64,000 nt of DNA, from contig NZ_JASERL010000016.1 of NCBI RefSeq assembly GCF_030766935.1, forward strand, positions 62,001 to 126,000. The letters run 5' to 3'. This stretch comes from Streptomyces sp. KL109B. Its GTDB lineage: Bacteria; Actinomycetota; Actinomycetes; Streptomycetales; Streptomycetaceae. The notes under the pieces are model-generated. The model made no database searches. It was not told where the DNA came from and saw only the letters and a program-made list of their open reading frames with translations. Both the position numbers and the translations under genes were made by a program. Below are positions 50,132 through 59,487 of the stretch, in pieces. Numbering within the stretch: position 1 is the stretch's first letter; every line of letters begins with the position of its first letter.

Positions 50132-51100
50132 TCAGGGCGAGTCGAGTGCCGTGCGGCGTGCGGAGCGGAATGCCTCGTGCGGGTCCCGGTCGGCGTACGA
50201 CCAGGGTTCGGGCGTGTTGTGCCGGCCGATCCGGTGGAACAGGGCGGTGGCCTCGGCCCGGTGTCCCGCGCAGTACTGCGCGTGCGCCAGGTAGTTGAGG
50301 TCGACGCGGCCGCGCGGGTGCGTGACGCCGGGCCGTTCGCGGGTGCCGCCCCACTGCAGCCACCAGTCGAACGCGGACTTCAGGACGAGCCGGGCCCGCC
50401 GCCCCGTCCAGTGCCCGGACAGCTCCGGATCGCCGTGGAGCACGCCCGCCCGCGCGAGCACCCGGTAGCGCTCGGCGTGCGCGACGACCGGGAGGAGCGC
50501 CAACGGCGAGTCGGGCGCGGCCTGTTCGACCGCCCAGGACGCGAAGTCGTACACCTCGTGCAGCGGGTCCTGGCCGACGTCGGCGCGCCGCTCGGCGAGC
50601 CGCGCGACCATCAGGTGGTGGGCGTGGTGGTGGCCGGGATGCCGCAGCCGCACCTCGTCGAAGAGCCGCACGACGTCCGCCTCGTCCCCCAACTCCCGCT
50701 CCAGGAGCAGCAGTCCGAGCCAGGGCGTCGGGTCGTCAGGGACGAGTTCGGCCGCTTCGGCGCACGCCGCGCGCACCTCGTCGGGGCGGCCGCGGCCGGC
50801 GACGGCGCGCAGCACGCTCGCGCAGGCGAGCAGCACGACGGCGTCCGTGGAGCCGGGTTCGGCGAGCAGCCAGTCGCGGGTCCAGACGCGCGCCGTGGGT
50901 TCGCGCGCGAGACCCAGCACGCGATGGCCGCGCAGGTCCCAGTCGGTGCCGGTGGCGCGGAGCAGAGACCTGGCGGCGGTCCAGCGGCCCTGCGCGAGGG
51001 CGGTGCGGGCCGTGACGAGTTCGGAGTCGTCGAGCGCGGGGTCGAAGGAGTGCGCGGGCTTCTTGCGGGAGCGCCCGAGCGGAGGCGGAGGTGGGGTCAC
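50132..51100 (-). CDS. TPR-like hypothetical protein
   Basis: GTG 51100 (VTPPPPPLGRSRKKPA) is preferred because AAGGA lies 10 bases upstream; a TTG at 51154 would extend the protein. The 322-residue product is helical and Ala/Leu/Arg-rich with repeated ARTALAQGRWTAARSLL, LLLERELGDEADVVRLFDEV and HAQYCAGHRAEATALF units, suggestive of tetratricopeptide-like helix pairs. No signal or membrane segment is present. It is upstream of the permease on the same strand. Function unknown. Confidence 0.75.
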   Translation of the reverse strand: MTPPPPPLGRSRKKPAHSFDPALDDSELVTARTALAQGRWTAARSLLRATGTDWDLRGHRVLGLAREPTARVWTRDWLLAEPGSTDAVVLLACASVLRAVAGRGRPDEVRAACAEAAELVPDDPTPWLGLLLLERELGDEADVVRLFDEVRLRHPGHHHAHHLMVARLAERRADVGQDPLHEVYDFASWAVEQAAPDSPLALLPVVAHAERYRVLARAGVLHGDPELSGHWTGRRARLVLKSAFDWWLQWGGTRERPGVTHPRGRVDLNYLAHAQYCAGHRAEATALFHRIGRHNTPEPWSYADRDPHEAFRSARRTALDSP

Positions 51101-51188
51101 CGCGGCGGGGTCCTTACGACTTTTCAGATATGGGTGATGATCAACGAACAGCAAAGCGGGTCGGGGGCGGTCGCGTCAAGGTCAAGCG

Positions 51189-52187
51189 GTGACGGACATC
51201 ACCAACTCGCCGAAGAAGCAGGTGAGTTCGGCCGGAGGACAGCCGACTGCCGCCGCTCGCGCGCGGGGCACGGCGGGGGCCGCTATCGTCGACAGGGTGT
51301 CGGTTGTCGTCCTCGTCCTCGCCGTGAGCGCGGCGTTCTGTCTGGGCATCGGATTCGTCCTCCAGCAGAACGCGGCGGTGCGCGCCCCGCTCGGTGACTT
51401 TCTCTCGCCCCGGCTGCTGCTCGACCTGGTGCGGGTGCCGCGCTGGCTCGGCGGGATCGGTCTGATGGTGTGCGGGATGGTGCTGGGCGCGATGGCCCTC
51501 GGTCAGGGCGAGGTGTCGCTCGTCGAGCCACTGCTCGCCACGAACCTCCTCTTCGCCCTGCTGCTCTCCCGCCGCCAGACGAGACAGCCGCTCGGCCGCC
51601 AGGGCTGGGCGGGCCTCGTGCTGCTCGCGGGCGGCGTCACCGCGTTCATCGTGGCCGGTCAGCCGGAGGGCGGCAGCGCGGTCACGGATCCGCTGCGGCA
51701 CTGGCTGATCATCGGCGTGATGGTCGGCGGGGCGCTGCTCCTCGCGGCCCTCGCCAAGCGCTCCCGGCTGAGCGCGGGGCCCGCGCTGCTCGCGGTGGCC
51801 GCGGGCCTGTTGTACGGGGTTCAGGACGCGTTGACGCGGGTGAGCGGTCAGCGGTTCGCCGCGGGCGGCTGGCCGGAGCTGTTCACCGGGTGGCAGCCGT
51901 ACGCGGTGCTGGTGCTCGGGGTCACGGGGCTCGTCCTGGTGCAGAGCGCGTTCGAGACGGCGCCGCTGCGGATGTCGCTGCCCGCGCTGACGGCGGCGCA
52001 GCCGCTGGCCGGGATCGCGTGCGGCGTGGGCTTCCTTGGCGACCGGCTGCGGATGGACACGGCGGCGCTGACGTGGGAGGCGGTGGGGCTCGCCGGGATC
52101 GTGGCGGGTGTGGTGCTGCTCGGGCTGCACCCCGCGATGCCGGGCGCGGATACGGCGGGGCGGGACCGGGTGGGCGCGCCCCTTTAG
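51189..52187 (+). CDS. DMT-superfamily (EamA-like) membrane transporter
   Basis: The protein (332 residues from GTG 51189) has about ten hydrophobic segments with LGAMALGQGEVSLVEPLLATNLLFALLLSRR and a second half beginning LLAVAAGLLYGVQDALTR, the duplicated layout of EamA-type exporters. The first 35 residues are polar; GTG 51297 would skip them. It is divergent from the TPR-like gene. Substrate unknown. Confidence 0.87.
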   Translation: MTDITNSPKKQVSSAGGQPTAAARARGTAGAAIVDRVSVVVLVLAVSAAFCLGIGFVLQQNAAVRAPLGDFLSPRLLLDLVRVPRWLGGIGLMVCGMVLGAMALGQGEVSLVEPLLATNLLFALLLSRRQTRQPLGRQGWAGLVLLAGGVTAFIVAGQPEGGSAVTDPLRHWLIIGVMVGGALLLAALAKRSRLSAGPALLAVAAGLLYGVQDALTRVSGQRFAAGGWPELFTGWQPYAVLVLGVTGLVLVQSAFETAPLRMSLPALTAAQPLAGIACGVGFLGDRLRMDTAALTWEAVGLAGIVAGVVLLGLHPAMPGADTAGRDRVGAPL

Positions 52188-52236
52188 ACGGCTGTTCCAG
52201 ACGACCGTTTTAGTCAGCCGTTCTAGCCTGCCGTTC

Positions 52237-52773
52237 ATGAACTCCGCTCCCATGAACCCCTCCCCTACGAACCCCTCCGAAGAGATCCTCGACATCGTCG
52301 ACGAGCACGACCACGTCGTCGGACAGTCGCCGCGCGGCGAGGCCTACGCGAAGAACCTGCGGCACCGCTGCGCCTTCATCCTCGCCAGGAACCCGGCAGG
52401 CGAGATCTTCGTGCACCGCCGCACCCCCACCAAGCTCGTCTTCCCCTCCCACTACGACATGTTCGTCGGCGGCGTCGTCGGCGCGGGCGAGACGTACGAC
52501 GAGGCGGCGCTGCGCGAGGCGGAGGAGGAGCTGGGGGTGAGCGGGCTGCGGCAGCCAACGCCGCTGTTCAAGTTCCTGTACGAGGGCGGTGCCGGGCAGT
52601 CCTGGTGGTCGTACGTCTACGAGGTCACCTTCGACCTGCCGGTGCGCCCGCAGGTCGAGGAGATCGACTGGCACGGCTTCCTGAGCCCGGCCGAGCTGGA
52701 GCGGCGGATCGGCGAGTGGGAGTGGACGCCGGACGGGCTCGCGGCGTACGAGCGGTGGAAGGCGCACAGGTGA
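52237..52773 (+). CDS. NUDIX hydrolase
   Basis: The 178-residue protein contains the Nudix box GGVVGAGETYDEAALREAEEELGV, which fits GX5EX7REUXEEXGU and binds the metal-pyrophosphate of nucleoside-diphosphate-X substrates. FVHRRTPTKLVFPSHYDMF upstream resembles the isopentenyl-diphosphate isomerase-like/YfcD branch. ATG 52237 and ATG 52252 are both possible; neither has a strong ribosome-binding site. No operon partner is obvious. Confidence 0.92.
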   Translation: MNSAPMNPSPTNPSEEILDIVDEHDHVVGQSPRGEAYAKNLRHRCAFILARNPAGEIFVHRRTPTKLVFPSHYDMFVGGVVGAGETYDEAALREAEEELGVSGLRQPTPLFKFLYEGGAGQSWWSYVYEVTFDLPVRPQVEEIDWHGFLSPAELERRIGEWEWTPDGLAAYERWKAHR

Positions 52774-52803
52774 GCCGCGGGTCACAGGTGACCCGAAGGT
52801 AAT

Positions 52804-53205
52804 GTGCCGGGCGTGATCGAATTCGTACGCAGCATCCGGCTCTGGTTCGCGCCGGAGCGGATCAGAGAAGAGGGTGACACCCCGGACTACCGGTTCTCGC
52901 TCGCCAACGAGCGCACCTTCCTCGCGTGGGTGCGCACGGCGCTCGCGCTGATCGGTGGCGGTTTCGCCGTGGACCAGTTCCTGCCGGACCTGCGCTGGGG
53001 CTGGCGCGTCGGGCTCGCGCTCGCGCTGCTCGCGGCGGGCGCGCTGTGCTCGCTGCGGGCCGTGGGGCACTGGGTGCGCAGTGAGCTGGCGATGCGGCGC
53101 GGCGAGGACCTGCCGGTGTCGAGGTTCCCGGCGGTGCTCGGTGTGGTGGTGGCGCTGGTGTCGGTGGCGATGGTGGTCATCGTGTTCGTGGGGTGGGAGG
53201 GGTGA
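52804..53205 (+). CDS. YidH/DUF202 membrane protein (first of a pair)
   Basis: The 133-residue protein starts at GTG 52804 behind GAAGG. FSLANERTFLAWVRTALALIGGGFAV is the DUF202 signature, and three transmembrane segments are seen. It overlaps the next gene, a second DUF202 protein, by 4 bases (GTGA). Function is unknown. Confidence 0.9.
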   Translation: MPGVIEFVRSIRLWFAPERIREEGDTPDYRFSLANERTFLAWVRTALALIGGGFAVDQFLPDLRWGWRVGLALALLAAGALCSLRAVGHWVRSELAMRRGEDLPVSRFPAVLGVVVALVSVAMVVIVFVGWEG

Positions 53206-53528
53206 GCGAGGCGGGGGCTGCCGTGCGCGACCCCGGCCTTCAGCCCGCGAGGACGCGGCTCGCGTGGCGGCGTACGACGCTGTCGGGCACGGTCGCGGCG
53301 GTGCTCGCGCTGAAGGCGACGCTGAGCAGCGATGCCGGTCCCGTCCGGTTCGTGGCGACGGCGCTGTGCCTGCTGCTGTGGCTGGGGTTCGTGGCGGTCG
53401 CGCACCAGCGGATCACCGGGCTCGCCCGGAACGAGGCCGCGCCGCCCATCATGACCCGGCGGCAGGCGGCGGCCGCGGCGCTGTGCACGGTGGCGATCAC
53501 GCTGTGCGCGGCGGCGCTGCTCGTCTGA
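53202..53528 (+). CDS. DUF202 membrane protein (second of a pair)
   Basis: This 108-residue protein starts at GTG 53202, coupled to the upstream YidH-type gene. ARTRLAWRRTTLSGTVAAVL corresponds to the ERTFLAWVRT motif of its partner, so the two genes look like a diverged duplication. Three hydrophobic segments are present. The pair may form a hetero-oligomer; function unknown. Confidence 0.88.
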   Translation: MSEAGAAVRDPGLQPARTRLAWRRTTLSGTVAAVLALKATLSSDAGPVRFVATALCLLLWLGFVAVAHQRITGLARNEAAPPIMTRRQAAAAALCTVAITLCAAALLV

Positions 53529-53546
53529 CGTCCAGCTGCCGTACGG

Positions 53547-54482
53547 TCACTCGCCCCACGGGACCGTGACCACGATCTTCCCGCGCGTGTGCCCCGTCTC
53601 GATCAACTCGTGGGCGCGCGCCGCCTCCTCCAGCGGGAGCACCTGGTCCACGTGGACCGTCACCACGTCGGCCTCCGCGAGCTCCGAGAGGCGGGCGAGG
53701 TCGGCGGCGTCGGGGCGCACCCAGCAGTACCGGCCGCCGAGCCCGATCACGTCGCCGTCGGCGATGGAGGCGAGCCGGCCGCCGGGGGCGAGCAGCTCGG
53801 CCGAGACCCGCAGCGTGTCGCCGCCCACCGTGTCGAACGCCGCGTCGACGCCCTCGGGGGCCAGCGCCCTGACCCGTTCGGCGAGCCCCTCCCCGTAGGC
53901 GACGGGCTCCCCGCCCAGTTCCCGTACGAAGTCGTGGTTGCGCTCGCTCGCGGTGCCGATGACGCGGGCGCCGAAGTGCCGGGCGAGCTGCACGGCGATC
54001 GAGCCGACGCCGCCCGCGGCCGCGTGCACCAGGACGACGTCCCCCTCCACCACCGCCAGGCCCCGGGTCAGTACCTGGTACGCGGTGAGCCCGGCCAGCG
54101 GGAGGCCCGCGGCCTCCTCGAACGTGAGGTTGCGGGGCCTGCGGGCGAGGGTGCGCACGGGCGCGGCCACGTACTCGGCGAAGGTGCCGCGGGACAGGAA
54201 GTCCTCCCGTACGTAGCCGACGACCTCGTCGCCCGGGGCGAACTCGGTGACGGCGACGCCGGGTTGCACGACCACTCCGGACACGTCCCAGCCGGGGACG
54301 ACGGGGAACACGGGGTCGAGCAGGGCGTCCAGGTGGCCGGCCCTGCAGTGCCGGTCCACGGGGTTCACGGCGGCGGCCCTGACCTTCACCAGGACCGAGT
54401 CGGGCCCCACCTTGGGGTCGCGGACCTCGCCGTACTCGAGGACTTCGGGGCCGCCGTACGAGCGGTAGCTGATCGCCTTCAT
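53547..54482 (-). CDS. NADP-dependent quinone-oxidoreductase-like MDR protein
   Basis: The 311-residue enzyme starts MKAISYRSYGGPEVL at ATG 54482 and has the zinc-free medium-chain dehydrogenase layout: GDEVVGYV, an AAAGGVGSIAVQLARHFGA Rossmann loop and DTVGGDTL. NADPH-dependent reduction of a quinone or enone is likely. It is divergent from the phosphotransferase gene over a 202-base region containing a TetR-type palindrome (54616-54635). Confidence 0.92.
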   Translation of the reverse strand: MKAISYRSYGGPEVLEYGEVRDPKVGPDSVLVKVRAAAVNPVDRHCRAGHLDALLDPVFPVVPGWDVSGVVVQPGVAVTEFAPGDEVVGYVREDFLSRGTFAEYVAAPVRTLARRPRNLTFEEAAGLPLAGLTAYQVLTRGLAVVEGDVVLVHAAAGGVGSIAVQLARHFGARVIGTASERNHDFVRELGGEPVAYGEGLAERVRALAPEGVDAAFDTVGGDTLRVSAELLAPGGRLASIADGDVIGLGGRYCWVRPDAADLARLSELAEADVVTVHVDQVLPLEEAARAHELIETGHTRGKIVVTVPWGE

Positions 54483-54615
54483 GGCCGGAGGCTCCCACGC
54501 GCGGGGAGCGGGGGCATGCGGGGCGGGTCCGGGTGGGTGGGGCGCCGCGCGGAGGCGCCGTGGGGGCCGTGGGAGGGCCGTAAGAACGATCACGTTTCCG
54601 GGAGGGCCTGGACGT

Positions 54616-54635
54616 CATACCGACCGGTCGGCATG
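54616..54635. promoter_or_regulatory. TetR-type operator palindrome upstream of the phosphotransferase gene
   Basis: CATACCGACCGGTCGGCATG is a 20-bp palindrome with one mismatched pair, 49 bases before ATG 54685. A related half-degenerate site lies at 58078-58097 upstream of the acyl-CoA ligase gene. The TetR gene at 55723 lies between them. Confidence 0.75.
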
Positions 54636-54684
54636 ATGGCTGCCACTACTGCCCGGACACCGCCCGAATCCTCGGAGGACCGCC

Positions 54685-55713
54685 ATGAGTCATCCCCCTG
54701 GCCTCGACCTCGACCAGCTGCGCGCGCACCTCGACCGGGAGCGGCCCGGACTGGTCGCGGGGCCGCTGTCCGGGCGGCTCATCGAGGGCGGGCGCTCCAA
54801 CCTGACGTACCAGGTGAGCGACGGCGCCACGAAGTGGGTGGTGCGCAGGCCGCCGCTGGGGCACGTGCTGGCGACCGCGCACGACATGAAGCGGGAGCAC
54901 CGGGTGATCGCGGGGCTGCACCCGACGAACGTGCCGGTGCCGGAGCCGGTGCTGCTGTGCGAGGACGAGGACGTGATCGGGGCGCCGTTCTACGTCATGG
55001 AGTTCGTCGAGGGCACTCCGTACCGCACCTCCGACGAGCTCGCCCCGCTGGGCGCCGAGCGGACCCGGGCCGCCGTGCTCGGGCTCGTGGACACGCTGGT
55101 CGACCTGCACGCCGTCGACCCGGCCGCGGTCGGGCTCGGCGACTTCGGCCGGCCCGAGGGCTTCCTCGACCGGCAACTGCGGCGCTGGGGCAAGCAGTTG
55201 GAGGGCTCCCGCAACCGCGACCTCGCCGGCATCGACGAGCTTCGGGAGGCACTCGGCCGCGAGCTCCCGACGTCCCCCGCGCCGACGATCGTGCACGGCG
55301 ACTACCGGCTCGACAACGTGCTCGTGCGCCAGGATCCCGACGGCGTCGACCGGATCAAGGCGATCCTCGACTGGGAGATGTCCACGCTCGGCGACCCGCT
55401 CACCGACGTCGGCCTGCTCGCGATGTACAGCGCCGACCTCGACATGCCCGAATCCCCCATCTCCACGACGTCCTCGGCCCCCGGCCACCCCTCCCCCGCC
55501 GAACTGATCGAACGGTACGCCGAGCGCTCGGGCCGCGACGTCTCGTCGATCTCCTGGTACACGGCCTTCGCCTGGTTCAAGCTGGCCGTCATCCTGGAGG
55601 GCATCCACTACCGCTACACCCTCGGCCAGACGGTCGGCGCGGGCTTCGACCGCATCGGCGAACTGGTCCCGGTCTTCATCGACCACGGCCTGCGAACGCT
55701 GGGCAACGGCTGA
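54685..55713 (+). CDS. Phosphotransferase-family protein of the acyl-CoA-dehydrogenase-associated type
   Basis: The 342-residue aminoglycoside-phosphotransferase-like protein has IEGGRSNLTYQV (ATP site), FYVMEFVEGTPY, the catalytic VHGDYRLDNVLV and ILDWEMSTLGDPLTDV metal site. This branch is usually found with acyl-CoA dehydrogenases and ligases; the true substrate is unclear and not an aminoglycoside. ATG 54685 follows GGAGGACC. It converges with the TetR gene (10 bases apart). Confidence 0.92.
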   Translation: MSHPPGLDLDQLRAHLDRERPGLVAGPLSGRLIEGGRSNLTYQVSDGATKWVVRRPPLGHVLATAHDMKREHRVIAGLHPTNVPVPEPVLLCEDEDVIGAPFYVMEFVEGTPYRTSDELAPLGAERTRAAVLGLVDTLVDLHAVDPAAVGLGDFGRPEGFLDRQLRRWGKQLEGSRNRDLAGIDELREALGRELPTSPAPTIVHGDYRLDNVLVRQDPDGVDRIKAILDWEMSTLGDPLTDVGLLAMYSADLDMPESPISTTSSAPGHPSPAELIERYAERSGRDVSSISWYTAFAWFKLAVILEGIHYRYTLGQTVGAGFDRIGELVPVFIDHGLRTLGNG

Positions 55714-55722
55714 CCCGCACCA

Positions 55723-56325
55723 TCACGGCCGAAGCGCGCGCAGCAACAAGTCGGCCAATTGGTCGGCGAGTTGCTGCGGCGTCAACGCCCCGTCCGGCCG
55801 GTACCACGTGGACAGATGGTGGATCGACCCGAAGTGGTAGTCGACCACCAGGTCCGCCGCCGGCTCGGACGAGAAGACGCCCGCCTTCTGCCCCTCCTCG
55901 ATCAGCGCCCGGAACCGCTCGTGGTACCGCCTCCGCTCCGCCCGTACCTGCTTGTTCTTCTCCGGGCTGAGGTGGTGCATGGACCGGAAGAAGATCGAGG
56001 CGTCGTCGAGGTTGTCGACCGTCGTCACGACGACGTCAGCGGCGGCGTCCCGCAGCCGCTTCTCGACCGGCTCGTCCCGGTCCGCGAACGCGTCGAGCCG
56101 CTCCTGCTGGAGGCGCAGCACGCGCGCGTACACCTCGTGCAGCAGATCGTCCTTCGAGCCGAAGTAGTGGTAGAGGGCGCCCTTCGTGACGCCCGCCGCC
56201 TCCACGATCTCCTGCACCGACGTGCGGTCGTAGCCCTGGGCGGCGAACAGCCTGGTGGCGGCCGCGAGGAGTCGTTGCGGGACGGGCGTGCCGTCGCCGT
56301 CGGTCGTCCTGGGCACTGCCGCCAC
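55723..56325 (-). CDS. TetR/AcrR-family regulator
   Basis: The 200-residue protein has the N-terminal HTH (ATRLFAAQGYDRTSVQEIVEAAGVTKGALYHYF, residues about 22-55 when read through) and a helical ligand domain. It is 18 bases downstream of the acyl-CoA ligase gene and probably co-transcribed with it. It likely binds the ACCGACCGGTCGG-type site at 54616 and the related site at 58078, and is released by an acyl-CoA made by the ligase, by analogy with similar TetR proteins. Confidence 0.92.
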   Translation of the reverse strand: MAAVPRTTDGDGTPVPQRLLAAATRLFAAQGYDRTSVQEIVEAAGVTKGALYHYFGSKDDLLHEVYARVLRLQQERLDAFADRDEPVEKRLRDAAADVVVTTVDNLDDASIFFRSMHHLSPEKNKQVRAERRRYHERFRALIEEGQKAGVFSSEPAADLVVDYHFGSIHHLSTWYRPDGALTPQQLADQLADLLLRALRP

Positions 56326-56343
56326 CTGCCTTTCCGTAGTTCT

Positions 56344-58035
56344 TCAGCCCTGCTGGCCTGACGGGGAACGCAGTTCCCGCCGGAGGATCTTCCCACTCGC
56401 CGTCTTCGGCAGCTCGCCGAGGACCTCCACCTCACGGGGGTATTTGTACGCGGCGAGCCGTTCCTTGCAGTACGCGGACAGCTCGTCGGGGCTCGCCGCC
56501 CCGCCGGGACGCAGGCTGACGTACGCCTTCACGCTCTCGCCCCGGTACGCGTCGGGGATGCCGACGACCGCGGCCTCGCGCACGGCGGGGTGGCCGTAGA
56601 GGACGTCCTCGACCTCGCGCGGCCACACCTTGAAGCCGGACGCGTTGATCATGTCCTTCTTGCGGTCGACGACGTACAGCCAGCCGTTCTCGTCCATGAA
56701 TCCGATGTCGCCGGTGCGCAACTCCCCGTCGGGGAAGCCCTCTTCGGTGGCCTCCGGCCGGCGCCAGTACCCGGGCACGACCTGCGGCCCGCGCACCGCG
56801 ATCTCGCCGTGCTCGCCGAACGGGACGTCCGCCCCGAGGTCGTCGACGATGCGCACCACCGAGTCCGGCCCCGGCACGCCGACCGCGAGCGTCCCCGACG
56901 CCGGGTCGACCGGCGCCTCGACGCCCGGCGGCACGGACGCGCAGGGCGCCGTGCACTCGGTGAGGCCGTACCCGTTGTGGATGTACGGGCCGAAGTCCGC
57001 GCGGAACTTCTCCACCAGCGCGGGCGGCACCGGCGCCCCTCCGGAGGAGATGGTGGAGAACGACGCGAAGTGCTCCCGCGTCGCCTGCGGCTGCGCGCCG
57101 AGCGCCATGAACGCGGTCGAGGGGCCGACCGTGTACGCGGGCCGGTGCTCGGCGAACGCGTCGAGGACGACGCCCGGTTCGAAGCGGTAGGCGAGCGCGA
57201 GGGTGCCCGCGTTGGCGAAGGACGCGACGAGCTCGCAGACCATGCCGGTGATGTGGAACAGCGGCGCGAGCGCGAAGTAGACGGCGCCCTCGGGGAGTCC
57301 GAGGCCGGTGCGCTGGCGCTCGGCGTTGAAGGTGATGTTGCGGTGCAGATTGGTGGCGCCCTTCGGGGTGCCGCTGGTACCCGACGTATAGCTGATCAAC
57401 GCGATGTCGTCGCCGGTGAGTTCGCGACCGTCGGGCGCCTTGTGTCCCGCGTGCGCGACCGCCACGAGGTCGTCGGCGTCGGACGCCGCCGGTGCGACCC
57501 GCTCGAAGTTCAGCACCCGCTCGTCGTTCCGCGTCTGGAGGTCCAGTTCGCAGCCGGTCAGCGCGATGCGCACCGGGGAGTCCGCCGCCGTCTCGCGCAG
57601 ATACGACTCCCAGGCCCGGTCCGAGCAGACGAGCGCGGTCACCTCGGCGTCGTGCAGGACGTGCCGCACCTCCCCCGCCTTGTACATCGGGTTCACGGGC
57701 ACCACGATCGCGCCCGCCTTGAACGCGCCGAGCAGCGCGAGCACGAAGTGCGGCGAGTTCTGCAGCATGATCGCGACGCGCTCGCCGCGCTCCAGGCCGC
57801 GGGCGGCGAGGTGACCGGCCACGGAGTCGGAGAGCGCGTCCACGTCGGCGTAGGTGAGGCGGCCGTCGAAGTAGGCGAGGGCGGTGCGGTCCGGGGCGCG
57901 GCGGACGGCGTCGGCGAAGGCGTGCACGACGCTCGCGGCCGGGGCGACCGGGGCCTTCTGCGCGTCGTTGAGCACGCCGAGCCAGGGCCTGGCCGCGTAG
58001 ATCGAACCGGACTGTCCCTGCGAAACGTGCACCAT
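56344..58035 (-). CDS. Acyl-CoA synthetase (class I adenylate-forming)
   Basis: The 563-residue enzyme has the AMP-binding signature SYTSGTSGTPKGATNLH, GYGLTECTAP, GDIGFMDENGWLYVVDRKKDMI and the C-terminal catalytic Lys in PKTASGKILRREL. It should activate a carboxylic acid (probably a medium/long-chain or aryl acid) to acyl-CoA. ATG 58035 follows GAAGGAGA. It is the first gene of an operon with the TetR gene, and a TetR-like site lies 43 bases upstream. Confidence 0.94.
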   Translation of the reverse strand: MVHVSQGQSGSIYAARPWLGVLNDAQKAPVAPAASVVHAFADAVRRAPDRTALAYFDGRLTYADVDALSDSVAGHLAARGLERGERVAIMLQNSPHFVLALLGAFKAGAIVVPVNPMYKAGEVRHVLHDAEVTALVCSDRAWESYLRETAADSPVRIALTGCELDLQTRNDERVLNFERVAPAASDADDLVAVAHAGHKAPDGRELTGDDIALISYTSGTSGTPKGATNLHRNITFNAERQRTGLGLPEGAVYFALAPLFHITGMVCELVASFANAGTLALAYRFEPGVVLDAFAEHRPAYTVGPSTAFMALGAQPQATREHFASFSTISSGGAPVPPALVEKFRADFGPYIHNGYGLTECTAPCASVPPGVEAPVDPASGTLAVGVPGPDSVVRIVDDLGADVPFGEHGEIAVRGPQVVPGYWRRPEATEEGFPDGELRTGDIGFMDENGWLYVVDRKKDMINASGFKVWPREVEDVLYGHPAVREAAVVGIPDAYRGESVKAYVSLRPGGAASPDELSAYCKERLAAYKYPREVEVLGELPKTASGKILRRELRSPSGQQG

Positions 58036-58077
58036 CGGTCTCCTTCGAAAGCTCCCCGAAAGCTCCGGCCTGCCGGG

Positions 58078-58097
58078 CAGACTAACCAGTCGGTATG
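58078..58097. promoter_or_regulatory. Second TetR-type site, upstream of the acyl-CoA ligase
   Basis: On the reverse strand the segment reads CATACCGACTGGTTAGTCTG. It shares the first nine bases and GGT with the palindrome at 54616-54635, so one half-site is intact and the other degenerate. It lies 43 bases from the ligase start. Confidence 0.6.
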
Positions 58098-58199
58098 TCG
58101 GCGCGGAAGGGCTTCACCGGTGCCGGTTCGTTCCGCGGGGCGGATTGCACGACTAACGTGCGTGGCCATGCCGGTCCGGACGAGCACGGAGGTTCACGC

Positions 58200-59450
58200 A
58201 TGAACATGTCGAGACGAGGGCTGCTCGCGGCGAGTGCGGGCGTCGCGGGTGGCCTCAGCGCAGGCGGCGGCTCGGCGAGCGCCGCGACCGCGGTCGGCGG
58301 CCCCCGGCTGCGTACCGGCTTCGAGCGCCTGGTGGACAGCGGGTACGCGGTCCTCGCGGGCCAGAAGGTCGGCATGGTCACCAATCCGACCGGGGTCACC
58401 CGCGACGTACAGCACATCGTCGACGTGATGCACGCCGACGAGCGGGTCGACCTGAAGGCGGTGTTCGGGCCCGAGCACGGCTTCCGGGGCACGGCGCAGG
58501 CGGGCGGTTCGGAAGGGAAGACGGAGGACCCGGCGACCGAACTTCCCGTGTACGACACGTACTTGAAGAGTGGCCGGGCGCTCGCCGACATCTTCACGGA
58601 GTCCGGCGTCGACACGGTCGTCTTCGACATCCAGGACGTGGGCGCCCGCTTCTACACGTACATCTGGACGCTGTACGACTGCATGGAGGCGGCGGCGCTC
58701 GCCGGGAAGCGGTTCGTGGTGCTGGACCGGCCGAACCCGGCGACCGGGCGGAACGCCTACGGGCCCGTCCTGCACAAGGAGTTCGCGACGTTCGTCGGCC
58801 GCCGCGAGATCTCCCAGGCGCACGGCATGACCGTCACCGAGCTGGCCCGCCTCTTCAACGGCGAGTACCTGGAAACGCCCGTCGACCTTGAGACGGTGCT
58901 GATGAGCGGGTGGAAGCGGCGCGACTTCTACGACGCGTCGGGGCTGCCGTGGGTGCCGCCGAGCCCGAACATGCCGACGCCCGACACGGCGCTCGCCTAC
59001 TCCGGCACCTGCCTCTTCGAGGGCACGAACCTCTCCGAGGGGCGCGGCACGACCCGCCCCTTCGAACTCATCGGCGCCGAGGGCATCGACCGGAAGTGGG
59101 CGGCGGCCGCCAATGAACTCGGCCTGCCCGGCGTGCACTTCAGGGAGGCGTACTTCGCTCCGACGTTCTCCAAGTTCCAGGGCAAGACGATCGGCGGCGT
59201 ACAGGTGCACGTCGACGACCGCGAGGACTTCGACCCGGTGCGCACCGGCATCGGCCTCCTCGTGACCGCCAAGTCGGCCTGGAACGGCTTCGCGTGGCGC
59301 TCGGACAACTGGATCGACAAGCTCACCGGGTCCACGAAGGTCCGCACGATGATCGACGCGGGCGCGTCGACGGCCGAGGTGGTGGCCGACTGGCAGGGCG
59401 AGCTGGCCGCGTTCCGGGACGTACGGCGCGAGTACCTCATGTACAAGTAA
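58200..59450 (+). CDS. NamZ-like exo-beta-N-acetylmuramidase (DUF1343), Tat-exported
   Basis: The 416-residue protein has a twin-arginine signal (MNMSRRGLLAASAGVAGG, cut near residue 30) and the DUF1343/NamZ domain: KVGMVTNPTGVTRDVQHIVD, AVFGPEHGFRG, FDIQDVGARFYTYIWT and FVVLDRPNP. Family members release terminal MurNAc from peptidoglycan fragments. GGAGG lies 7 bases before ATG 58200. Expected location is outside the membrane. The next gene is a transporter (38 bases on) but a common pathway is not shown. Confidence 0.9.
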   Translation: MNMSRRGLLAASAGVAGGLSAGGGSASAATAVGGPRLRTGFERLVDSGYAVLAGQKVGMVTNPTGVTRDVQHIVDVMHADERVDLKAVFGPEHGFRGTAQAGGSEGKTEDPATELPVYDTYLKSGRALADIFTESGVDTVVFDIQDVGARFYTYIWTLYDCMEAAALAGKRFVVLDRPNPATGRNAYGPVLHKEFATFVGRREISQAHGMTVTELARLFNGEYLETPVDLETVLMSGWKRRDFYDASGLPWVPPSPNMPTPDTALAYSGTCLFEGTNLSEGRGTTRPFELIGAEGIDRKWAAAANELGLPGVHFREAYFAPTFSKFQGKTIGGVQVHVDDREDFDPVRTGIGLLVTAKSAWNGFAWRSDNWIDKLTGSTKVRTMIDAGASTAEVVADWQGELAAFRDVRREYLMYK

Positions 59451-59487
59451 GCCTCGTCTCGGAATCCGGGACGGGTATTCCAAGATA

